The notes under the pieces: model-generated | Database searches by the model: none | Seen by the model: the letters and a program-made list of their open reading frames with translations, nothing else | Told to the model about the DNA's origin: nothing | Position numbers and translations under genes: made by a program | In this document: in pieces, positions 1 through 5,062 of the stretch | Numbering within the stretch: position 1 is the first letter of the stretch | Layout of the letters: each line of letters starts with the position of its first letter | Source: Nocardioides sp. | Lineage (GTDB): Bacteria > Actinomycetota > Actinomycetes > Propionibacteriales > Nocardioidaceae | Direction of reading: 5' to 3' | Assembly: GCA_023252065.1 (NCBI GenBank) | Contig: JAHEXO010000060.1 | Location: 951-8,566, forward strand | DNA: 7,616 nt

Positions 1-1388
1 ACTCCGTCGGTGTCCTGTCGGCCGGCGGCCTCGGCCAGGTGCTCGCGCACTGGATCATCTCCGGGCTGCCTGACGTCGACGTCACGGCGTGGGACTTAGC
101 CCGCTTCCGCGCCGACCAGCTCGACCCGGCGTACCGCCGCGAGCGCACGACCGAGATCCTCGGCACGGTGTACGCCGCGCACACCCCGGGCAAGCAGCTG
201 CTCACCATGCGCAACCGACTGCTCTCCCCCGTGCACAGCCGGCTCGTCGAGAACGGCGGCCTGCTGCGCGAGGTGTCCGGCTGGGAAGGCGCCGACTGGT
301 TCGCCGGCTACGGCATCGTGCCCGAGGCGGAGCCGACGTGGGGCCGGGCCCCGTGGTTCGAGGAGTGGCGCCAGGAGCACCACGTCGTCCGCGAGGGCGT
401 CGGGCTGATGGACATGTCGTTCATGGCGAAGTTCGCCGTCTCCGGCATCGACGCCGGCGCGATGCTCGACCACCTGTCGGCCGGCGACGTGAACGGCGAG
501 CCCGGCTGGATCACCTACACCCAGTGGCTCAACGACGACGGCCGGATCGAGGCCGACCTGACCGTCTCCAAGCTCGTCGACCACCGGTTCCTCGTGATCG
601 CCTCCGACACCGCGCACGGCCACGTGCGCGCCATGCTCGAGCGCGAGGCTCGCGACCGCGCGGTCGTCGTCCACGACGTGACCCGCGACTTCGCACAGCT
701 CAACCTCCAGGGCCCGCTGTCGCGCGATGCCCTGGCGACCCTCACCGACGCGGACCTCTCGACCGACGCGTGGCCCTTCCGCGGCGTACGCGAGATCTCG
801 GTGGCCGGGGTGCCCGTCATCTGCGCACGGATCACCTACCTCGGCGAGCTCGGCTACGAGCTCTACGTCGCAGCCGACCGGGCTCTCGAGCTGTACGACG
901 CGCTGGCCGCCGCCCCGGGGGTGCGGCCGGTCGGGCTCAAGGCGCTGGCGTCGCTGCGGATGGAGAAGGCCTACCGCGACTACGGCCACGACATCGACAA
1001 CACCGACTGCCCGCTCGACGTCGGCCTCGGCTTCGCCGTCGCGTGGGACACGGACTTCCGTGGCAAGGCGGCCCTGGCCGCCCGCCGGGAGGCCTTCCCA
1101 TCCACGCAGCGGCTGGTGCAGCTCCGGCTGCTCGATCCGGAGCCGCTGCTCTTCCACGCCGAGCCGGTGCTGCGCGACGGGGTGGTGGTCGGCTACGTCC
1201 GCGCCGCGTCGTACGGCTGGACGCTGGGCGCCTCCGTCGGGCTGGCCTTCGTGACCTCCGACCAGCCGGTCACCAAGGACTGGCTGGACGCCGGGCCGTG
1301 GGAGGTCGACATCGCCGGGCAGCGGTGGGCGGCCGAGGTGTCGCTGCGGCCGATGTACGACCCGACCAGCGCCCGGGTGCGGGTCTGA
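1..1388 (+). CDS. FAD-dependent oxidoreductase with GcvT-type domains (dimethylglycine/sarcosine dehydrogenase-like), 5' partial
   Basis: The reading frame is open from base 3 (461 complete codons) to TGA at 1386-1388. The first residues, SVGVLSAGGLGQVLAHWIIS, look like the end of a DAO-type FAD domain, so most of that domain (usually 350 or more residues) lies upstream. The GTG at 39 is therefore internal. In order follow the linking FAO_M-like segment (NRLLSPVHSRLVENGG ... GWEGADWF), a GCV_T domain (REGVGLMDMS, then RITYLGELGYELYV and ASLRMEKAYRDYGHD) and a C-terminal GCV_T_C barrel with GYVRAASYGWTLG. Family members oxidise N-methyl groups of dimethylglycine, sarcosine or related amines with FAD in the cytoplasm and pass the one-carbon unit to tetrahydrofolate bound by the GcvT part. 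The exact substrate cannot be read here. One leucine uses the rare codon TTA (96-98). It converges on the SDR gene. Confidence 0.88.
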   Translation, partial: SVGVLSAGGLGQVLAHWIISGLPDVDVTAWDLARFRADQLDPAYRRERTTEILGTVYAAHTPGKQLLTMRNRLLSPVHSRLVENGGLLREVSGWEGADWFAGYGIVPEAEPTWGRAPWFEEWRQEHHVVREGVGLMDMSFMAKFAVSGIDAGAMLDHLSAGDVNGEPGWITYTQWLNDDGRIEADLTVSKLVDHRFLVIASDTAHGHVRAMLEREARDRAVVVHDVTRDFAQLNLQGPLSRDALATLTDADLSTDAWPFRGVREISVAGVPVICARITYLGELGYELYVAADRALELYDALAAAPGVRPVGLKALASLRMEKAYRDYGHDIDNTDCPLDVGLGFAVAWDTDFRGKAALAARREAFPSTQRLVQLRLLDPEPLLFHAEPVLRDGVVVGYVRAASYGWTLGASVGLAFVTSDQPVTKDWLDAGPWEVDIAGQRWAAEVSLRPMYDPTSARVRV

Positions 1389-1395
1389 CCGCTGT

Positions 1396-1423
1396 CGAAT
1401 TCCCCGCCTGAGCGGGGAATTCG
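1396..1423. terminator. Perfect hairpin, probable bidirectional terminator (copy 1)
   Basis: A 12-bp perfect inverted repeat (1396-1407 with 1412-1423) closes a CTGA tetraloop, starting 7 nt after the stop of the oxidoreductase gene. It lies between convergent genes, so it can act on both. No U-run follows on either strand, as is common in high-GC actinobacterial terminators. The role is inferred from position and stem strength. Confidence 0.7.
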
Positions 1424-1456
1424 GTGCTTAGTGGCCCCAATTTCCCCCTACAAGTG

Positions 1457-1486
1457 CAGAGTTCCCCGCCTGAGCGGGGATTTCTG
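1457..1486. terminator. Second hairpin with the same core, probable terminator for the convergent SDR gene (copy 2)
   Basis: The core stem 1463-1469 pairs with 1474-1480 around the same CTGA loop. After one T-T mismatch the stem continues with 1457-1461 against 1482-1486, including one G-T pair. Bases 1462-1480 repeat 1400-1418 exactly. A short TTT follows on the plus strand. Flanking GGCCCC (1433-1438) and GGGGCC (1493-1498) could close a larger structure around it. It lies 18 bases beyond the SDR stop codon, which fits termination of the minus-strand transcript. Confidence 0.6.
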
Positions 1487-1503
1487 TGGGGCGGGGCCGC
1501 CTC

Positions 1504-2280
1504 CTACTTCGGGGGCATCCGAATGCCACCGTCGACCCGGACCACGGCGCCGTTCATGTAGGAGTTGCGCACACACTCCAGGACCATCGAGGCGAGCTCG
1601 TCGGGATGTCCGAGCCGCCGGGGGAACAGCACCGACTCCCCCAGCCGCGCCTTGAACTCCTCGGCCTTCTCGCCCTCGCCGTAGATCGGGGTGTCGATCA
1701 AGCCGGGCGCGACGGTGTTGACCCGTACGCCGATCGCGGCGAGGTCGCGGGCCACGGGCAAGGTCATGCCGACGATGCCACCCTTGGAGGAGGAGTACGC
1801 CGCCTGCCCGATCTGGCCGTCGAACGCCGCCACGCTGGCCATGTTGACGATCGCGCCGCGCTCGCCGGAGGGCAGCGGGTCGAGCCGGGACATCGCCGTA
1901 CCGGCGATCCGGGTCGTGTCGAAGGTGCCGACCAGGTTGATCGCTATCACCAACTTGTACAGCTCGAGGTCGTGGGCCGCGTCGTAGGTGCCGTCGCGCC
2001 CGACGGTGCGCGCGGCTGGGCCGATGCCGGCGGAGTTGACCAGGATCCGCAGGTCACCGAGCCCGGCTGCCTGCTCGACGGCCGCGATGATGTCGTCGGT
2101 GCTCGTCACGTCGACGTGGGCGAACGCCCCGCCGATCTCCTCGGCCAGCGCCTTGCCCTTGTCGTCCTGGACGTCGGCGGCCACGACGGTCGCGCCGGCA
2201 GCGGTCAGGTGGCGGGCGACGGCGGCGCCGATGCCCGACGCGGCACCGGTGACGAGGGCTACGGAACCTGCGATCTCCAT
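1504..2280 (-). CDS. Short-chain dehydrogenase/reductase, HSD10-like (probable 3-hydroxyacyl-CoA dehydrogenase)
   Basis: This 258-residue protein is a classical SDR of normal length. It has the nucleotide-binding motif TGAASGIG at 11-18, an acidic residue at the end of beta-2 (D36, favouring NAD over NADP), DV at 57-58, NSAG at 82-85 and the tetrad N115, S149, Y162, K166 (YSSSK). The stretch NMASVAAFDGQIGQAAYSSSKGGIVGMTLPVARDLA and the ending NGAVVRVDGGIRMPPK closely resemble human HSD17B10 and its bacterial relatives. Those oxidise 3-hydroxyacyl-CoA or 2-methyl-3-hydroxybutyryl-CoA in fatty acid or isoleucine breakdown. The substrate is inferred from resemblance only. The ATG at 2280 directly opens the Rossmann fold and has no Shine-Dalgarno; a TAGGCT hexamer 7 nt upstream suggests leaderless transcription. 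It follows dapF by 34 nt on the same strand, so read-through is also possible. Confidence 0.9.
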   Translation of the reverse strand: MEIAGSVALVTGAASGIGAAVARHLTAAGATVVAADVQDDKGKALAEEIGGAFAHVDVTSTDDIIAAVEQAAGLGDLRILVNSAGIGPAARTVGRDGTYDAAHDLELYKLVIAINLVGTFDTTRIAGTAMSRLDPLPSGERGAIVNMASVAAFDGQIGQAAYSSSKGGIVGMTLPVARDLAAIGVRVNTVAPGLIDTPIYGEGEKAEEFKARLGESVLFPRRLGHPDELASMVLECVRNSYMNGAVVRVDGGIRMPPK

Positions 2281-2287
2281 GTCGCGG

Positions 2288-2293
2288 AGCCTA
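2288..2293 (-). promoter_or_regulatory. Putative -10 element (TAGGCT) of the SDR gene
   Basis: On the minus strand TAGGCT fits the TANNNT pattern and ends 7 nt before the ATG at 2280. This would put the transcription start at or next to the start codon. No convincing -35 box is visible 16-18 nt upstream, where the end of dapF lies. Confidence 0.45.
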
Positions 2294-2314
2294 GCGAGCG
2301 GGTCGCGTGCACCC

Positions 2315-3187
2315 TCACAGCGAGGTCTCGCCCTGCGCGACGATCACGGCGGGTCCGCTGAGGAAGACCCGGCCGGCGTCGTCGAGGGTGACGCCGAGCG
2401 TCCCGCCCGGTACGTCGACCCGGCAGCGCCCGGGCCGGCCTCCGGCTGCGGCGACGGCCGCCGCGCAGGCACCCGTGCCGCACGACCGGGTCTCACCTGA
2501 GCCGCGCTCGTGCACCCGCATCGCGATGTGCTCGCGCCCGCGGCGCACGACGAACTCGACGTTCACGCCCTCGGGGTAGAGCTCCGCGTCGTACGCCGGC
2601 TCGTCCCACAACCGTCCGGCCTCGGCGAGGTCGTCGACCATCACCACCGCATGCGGGTTGCCCACGTCGACGTGCACGGCAGACCACGACCGGCCGTCCA
2701 CCGACACCTTGGTCTCGCCGTGGATCGTGGCGACCCCGAGGTCGGCGGTGAAGGTGTCGCCGTTACGGGTCACCTCCTTCACGCCGGCCCGGGTGGCGAG
2801 GCGCACCGGACGGTCGGCGGGCACCAGCCCCTCGTCGTACAGGTGGAGCGCGAAGACCCGGATCCCGTTGCCGCACATCTCGGCGGCCGACCCGTCGGCG
2901 TTGCGGTAGTCCATGAACCACTCGGGCAGGGGGTCCGTATCAGGCCACCTCGCGAGCAAGCTCGCTTCGGTCTCGCTCCTCACGCTGCGCTCCGACTCTG
3001 TCGGATCCCAGCGCAGTCGCTCGGTTCGGATCACACGGAGGACGCCGTCGCCACCGATCCCCGCACGGCGGTCGCACAGGGCGCGGACCCGCTCGGCCGA
3101 GAGAGCGCCGTGGACCGTGCCGTCATGGTCGGGCAGCAGCACGAAGTCGTTCTCCGTGCCGTGGCCCTTGAGGAACGGGTAGCTCAC
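2315..3187 (-). CDS. dapF: Diaminopimelate epimerase
   Basis: This 290-residue cytoplasmic enzyme converts LL- to meso-diaminopimelate, the step feeding both lysine synthesis and peptidoglycan. The two catalytic cysteines are present: C105 in MCGNGIR and C236 in GSGETRSCGTGACAAA. Other hallmarks are KGHGTENDFV (7-16), RRAGIGGDGVLRV (40-52), MDYRNADGS (92-100), DVGNPHAV (174-181) and MRVHERG (223-229). The GTG at 3187 is four bases past the miaA stop and is the only start that gives the usual N-terminus. Its AGGAG overlaps the miaA TAG and sits only 1 nt from GTG, so translation is probably coupled to miaA. Residues about 56-85 form an unusually long, charged loop (ERLRWDPTESERSVRSE...) with palindromic DNA, in a region that varies in length in the family. 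Confidence 0.96.
   Translation of the reverse strand: MSYPFLKGHGTENDFVLLPDHDGTVHGALSAERVRALCDRRAGIGGDGVLRVIRTERLRWDPTESERSVRSETEASLLARWPDTDPLPEWFMDYRNADGSAAEMCGNGIRVFALHLYDEGLVPADRPVRLATRAGVKEVTRNGDTFTADLGVATIHGETKVSVDGRSWSAVHVDVGNPHAVVMVDDLAEAGRLWDEPAYDAELYPEGVNVEFVVRRGREHIAMRVHERGSGETRSCGTGACAAAVAAAGGRPGRCRVDVPGGTLGVTLDDAGRVFLSGPAVIVAQGETSL
2946..3032. repeat. Palindromic repeat-like insertion inside dapF
   Basis: This part of dapF is dense in small inverted repeats: GCGAGC/GCTCGC (2952-2957 and 2960-2965) and CCGAC/GTCGG (2992-2996 and 3000-3004). TCGGATC is also repeated directly at 3001-3007 and 3026-3032. On the coding strand it contains TGAGGAGCGAG and GAAGCGAGC, like the TTGAGGAG palindromes common between genes in Nocardioides-type genomes (from memory). 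The reading frame stays open through it. Boundaries are approximate. Confidence 0.4.
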
Positions 3188-3191
3188 GCTC

Positions 3192-4163
3192 CTAGTCTGG
3201 CAGCCCAGTACCAGTCACCCCGCCGGGTGTCGGACCTCGATCGCCGGTGGCGCGGACCGCCTCGGCTGCCCGCTCGAGGCGCTCGGGGTCGTCCCACTGC
3301 ACCCAGACCACCCGCGGGTCCTTGCGGAACCAGCTGTCCTGCCGCCGCGAGAAGCGCCTCGTCAAGCGCACCGTCGCCTCGATCGCCTCGTCGAGGGTCG
3401 TCTCGCCGGCGAGGTACGACGCCACCTCGCGGTAGCCGATCGCGGTCGAGGCCGTGCGGCCCCCCGCGAGACCGGCGTCGAGGAGCCGGCGTACCTCGTC
3501 GACGAAGCCCGCCTCGAACATCACGCGCACCCGCTGCTCGATCCTCAGGTCGAGGGTGGGCCGGTCGATGTCGATGCCGATCTGCACGGAGGCGGGATCG
3601 ACGTAGGCGTGCTCGGGCAGCGACGCGCTGTAGGGCCGCCCGGTGATGGTGACGACCTCCAGCGCGCGGACGATGCGCCGGCCGTTGTCGGGCAGGATCC
3701 GGGCGGCTGCCTCTGCGTCGACCTCGGCCAGGCGGTGGTGCAGGGCGGCCGGGCCGACCTCCGCCAGCTCGGCCTCGAGGGCGCGCCGTACGACGGGGTC
3801 GTTGCCCGGGAAGTCGAACCGGTCGAGGACGGCGCGGGTGTAGAGCGCCGACCCACCCACCAGCACCGGGGTCCGGCCGCGGGCCCGGATGTCGGCGATC
3901 GCTGTCCGGGCCAGGGTCTGGAACTCCGCGACCGTCAGCGGCTCGGTGACCTCGAGCAGGTCGAGCAGGTGGTGCGGGATGCCGCGTCGCTCGTGCTCGG
4001 GCAGCTTGGCGGTGCCGATGTCCATGCCGCGGTAGACCTGCATCGCGTCGGAGTTCACCACCTCCCCGTCGAGGCGCTCCGCGAGGTCGAGCGAGAGCCC
4101 GGACTTGCCGGCCGCGGTCGCGCCCACCAGCGCGACGATCGGCGACAGCGGCTCGGCGGACAT
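3192..4163 (-). CDS. miaA: tRNA dimethylallyltransferase (tRNA delta2-isopentenylpyrophosphate transferase)
   Basis: MiaA transfers a dimethylallyl group to N6 of A37 in tRNAs reading UNN codons; MiaB can then methylthiolate the product. The 323-residue protein has the P-loop GATAAGKS (14-21), NSDAMQVYRGMDIGTAK (37-53) with the catalytic aspartate D39, GIPHHLLD (60-67), GGSALYTRAVLD (102-113, usually GGTGLY), then DNGRRIVRALEV, TASTAIGYREV and RRFSRRQDSWFRKD. I chose the ATG at 4163 because it starts just before the P-loop strand. The frame stays open back to about 4517, but that part is rich in E, V and G, resembles no MiaA N-terminus and overlaps the divergent gene at 4191. The start has no Shine-Dalgarno, and CAGACT lies 6 nt upstream. 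It probably forms an operon with dapF. The usual actinobacterial neighbour hflX is not found downstream here. Confidence 0.96.
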   Translation of the reverse strand: MSAEPLSPIVALVGATAAGKSGLSLDLAERLDGEVVNSDAMQVYRGMDIGTAKLPEHERRGIPHHLLDLLEVTEPLTVAEFQTLARTAIADIRARGRTPVLVGGSALYTRAVLDRFDFPGNDPVVRRALEAELAEVGPAALHHRLAEVDAEAAARILPDNGRRIVRALEVVTITGRPYSASLPEHAYVDPASVQIGIDIDRPTLDLRIEQRVRVMFEAGFVDEVRRLLDAGLAGGRTASTAIGYREVASYLAGETTLDEAIEATVRLTRRFSRRQDSWFRKDPRVVWVQWDDPERLERAAEAVRATGDRGPTPGGVTGTGLPD

Positions 4164-4169
4164 GCGTGG

Positions 4170-4175
4170 AGTCTG
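4170..4175 (-). promoter_or_regulatory. Putative -10 element (CAGACT) of miaA-dapF
   Basis: On the minus strand CAGACT (one mismatch to TANNNT) ends exactly 6 nt before the miaA ATG, which fits a leaderless transcript. It lies in the 27-bp gap shared with the divergent gene, 3 bp from that gene's own -10-like hexamer. No clear -35 is visible. Confidence 0.4.
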
Positions 4176-4178
4176 GCC

Positions 4179-4184
4179 TACTCT
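4179..4184 (+). promoter_or_regulatory. Putative -10 element (TACTCT) of the small membrane protein gene
   Basis: TACTCT matches TANNNT and ends 6 nt before the ATG at 4191, so transcription would start at or next to the start codon. The GGGG between them is too close to the ATG to act as a normal Shine-Dalgarno. Any -35 would lie inside the miaA coding sequence; none is clear. Confidence 0.5.
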
Positions 4185-4190
4185 GGGGAC

Positions 4191-4460
4191 ATGCCGGAGG
4201 TGCGGGAGGACGAGTTCGACGAGGACTACGGCCCCGACGACGACGCCCCGCCCTACTGGTACCCGGGCCAGACGATGCCCCCCGAGGCCCGGCGGATCGG
4301 CCTGAGCCACCACGTCCCCGACGGCGCGCTCCTCGACTTCGCCGGCCGACTCGACTCCACCAGGCCCTTCCACCGCGCGGTGGCCTGGGTCCTGCTCGTC
4401 GTCTTCGCCATGCCGGTGGTGCTCTACGTCGTCCGCCTCGTCGAGGCCGTCCACACCTGA
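4191..4460 (+). CDS. Small single-pass membrane protein of unknown function
   Basis: This 89-residue protein is not one I recognise by family. The N-terminus is very acidic (10 D/E in residues 3-18), followed by a Pro/Tyr/Trp-rich stretch (APPYWYPGQTMPPEARR, 19-35). A polar middle follows, then one predicted transmembrane helix at about 63-81 (AVAWVLLVVFAMPVVLYVV) close to the C-terminus. With no signal peptide, a tail-anchored or C-terminal-helix topology is likely, but its direction is unclear. The ATG at 4191 is chosen because the frame further upstream lies antisense to miaA and looks like a shadow. An appropriate -10 hexamer also sits 6 nt before it. It is divergent from miaA. The coherent hydrophobic block and the start context support a real gene. 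Confidence 0.8.
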   Translation: MPEVREDEFDEDYGPDDDAPPYWYPGQTMPPEARRIGLSHHVPDGALLDFAGRLDSTRPFHRAVAWVLLVVFAMPVVLYVVRLVEAVHT

Positions 4461-4473
4461 CCCCGGAACCGCC

Positions 4474-4522
4474 GCCGCTGGTTGAGGAGGTCGCCCTGGC
4501 GACCGTCTCGAAACCACGCGGC
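4474..4522. repeat. Intergenic palindromic repeat (TTGAGGAGG...CGTCTCGAAACC type)
   Basis: The inner stem GGTCGCC (4489-4495) pairs with GGCGACC (4498-4504). The outer stem GCCGC-TGGTT (4474-4483) pairs with AACCA-GCGGC (4512-4516, 4518-4522) with C4517 bulged. GAG/CTC pairs (4484-4486 with 4507-4509) partly bridge the two. It starts 13 nt after the stop of the small membrane protein gene and ends 36 nt before the NUDIX start. From memory, elements of this form are abundant between genes in Nocardioides and related actinomycetes. It may also end transcription of the small gene. The copy number cannot be judged from this window. Confidence 0.65.
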
Positions 4523-4546
4523 CCCGCCGGCTCGCGGGAGGCGGTC

Positions 4547-4552
4547 TAGCCT
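4547..4552 (+). promoter_or_regulatory. Putative -10 element (TAGCCT) of the NUDIX gene
   Basis: TAGCCT ends 6 nt before the ATG at 4559, and no Shine-Dalgarno is present. The TAG of the hexamer is in frame with the gene, so it also rules out an upstream start. The same hexamer and spacing precede the sulfotransferase gene. No recognisable -35. Confidence 0.5.
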
Positions 4553-4558
4553 CGGCGC

Positions 4559-5011
4559 ATGGTCGATCGGTTCCGGGTGGTCCCGGCGTCCTACGTCTAC
4601 CTCACCCGCGGGGGCGCGACGACCGAGGTGCTGCTCCAGCTCCGGCGCAACACCGGCTACATGGACGGCCACTGGGCAGCGGCCGCGGCCGGGCACGTCG
4701 AGCGCGGCGAGACGGCGTACGACGCGGCGCGGCGCGAGGCGCGCGAGGAGATCGGCGTCTCGGACCTCGACCTGGAGTTCGTGACCTCGATGCAGCGCAC
4801 CCAGCACGCCGACCCGATCGACGAACGCGTCGACTTCTTCTTCACCGCCCACTCGTGGACCGGCGAGCCGCGGATCGTGGAGCCGGCGAAGTGCGAGGCC
4901 CTCTCCTGGTTCTCGCTAGACGCTCTACCGGACCCGGTGGTGCCGCACGAGCGGTTCGTGCTCGAACGCCTGGCCGAAGGGCTCCCGGCCTACACCACCT
5001 TCGGGTTCTGA
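4559..5011 (+). CDS. NUDIX hydrolase
   Basis: This 150-residue protein carries a complete Nudix box matching GX5EX7REUXEEXGU: G45, E51, R59, E60, E63, E64, G66 and V67 (GHVERGETAYDAARREAREEIGV). The three glutamates E60, E63 and E64 would bind the metal. The family hydrolyses nucleoside diphosphates linked to another moiety. The substrate cannot be told from the box. The early ASYVYLTRGGATTEVLLQLR strand and the late ALSWFSLDALPDPVVPHERFVLERL are typical of single-domain Nudix proteins, and the length is normal. An in-frame TAG at 4547 leaves ATG 4559 as the first ATG or GTG. It is separated from the sulfotransferase by 51 nt, which hold a separate -10-like hexamer, so it probably forms its own unit. 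Confidence 0.93.
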   Translation: MVDRFRVVPASYVYLTRGGATTEVLLQLRRNTGYMDGHWAAAAAGHVERGETAYDAARREAREEIGVSDLDLEFVTSMQRTQHADPIDERVDFFFTAHSWTGEPRIVEPAKCEALSWFSLDALPDPVVPHERFVLERLAEGLPAYTTFGF

Positions 5012-5050
5012 GCGGCCGCCACGCCTGCCCGGAGGAGGAGGCGGCTCCAC

Positions 5051-5056
5051 TAGCCT
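5051..5056 (+). promoter_or_regulatory. Putative -10 element (TAGCCT) of the sulfotransferase-glycosyltransferase unit
   Basis: TAGCCT ends 6 nt before the GTG at 5063, with the in-frame TAG blocking any earlier start. This is identical in sequence and spacing to the NUDIX promoter. The purine run GGAGGAGGAGG upstream (5031-5041) is 21 nt from the GTG, too far for a Shine-Dalgarno. A leaderless transcript is the simplest reading. Confidence 0.5.
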
Positions 5057-5062
5057 CGTGTC

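Noticed and set aside
96..1157. Open frame on the minus strand opposite the oxidoreductase gene
   Set aside because: Low-complexity V/E/G/R-rich product, fully antisense to clear GcvT-domain sequence. High GC keeps shadow frames open.
89..1411. Second plus-strand frame (440 codons) overlapping the oxidoreductase gene
   Set aside because: The product is almost entirely Arg/Pro/Gly/Ala, typical of a +1 shadow, with no domain.
1400..1480. Two identical 19-nt palindromic units considered as a tiny CRISPR array
   Set aside because: Only two copies with different flanks, a 43-nt spacer, perfect hairpins and convergent-gene location all fit terminators better; no cas genes are nearby.
3001..3032. 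Direct repeat TCGGATC (3001-3007, 3026-3032) as a target-site duplication around the dapF insertion
   Set aside because: The copies are only 18 nt apart and do not flank the palindromic segment, so they do not mark its borders.
2510..3646. Plus-strand frame opposite dapF and miaA
   Set aside because: H/R/G/P-rich product without domains, opposite two unmistakable housekeeping genes.
3609..4190. Upstream extension of the small membrane protein frame across miaA
   Set aside because: It is antisense to conserved MiaA motifs and has shadow-like composition; the ATG at 4191 has a proper start context.
4164..4517. N-terminal extension of miaA up to about 4517
   Set aside because: The extension has no MiaA similarity, overlaps the divergent gene at 4191, and the ATG at 4163 gives the standard MiaA start with a promoter-like hexamer upstream.
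5031..5041. GGAGGAGGAGG as Shine-Dalgarno for the sulfotransferase
   Set aside because: It ends 21 nt before the GTG, and an in-frame TAG at 5051 prevents an earlier start, so no start lies at a usable distance.
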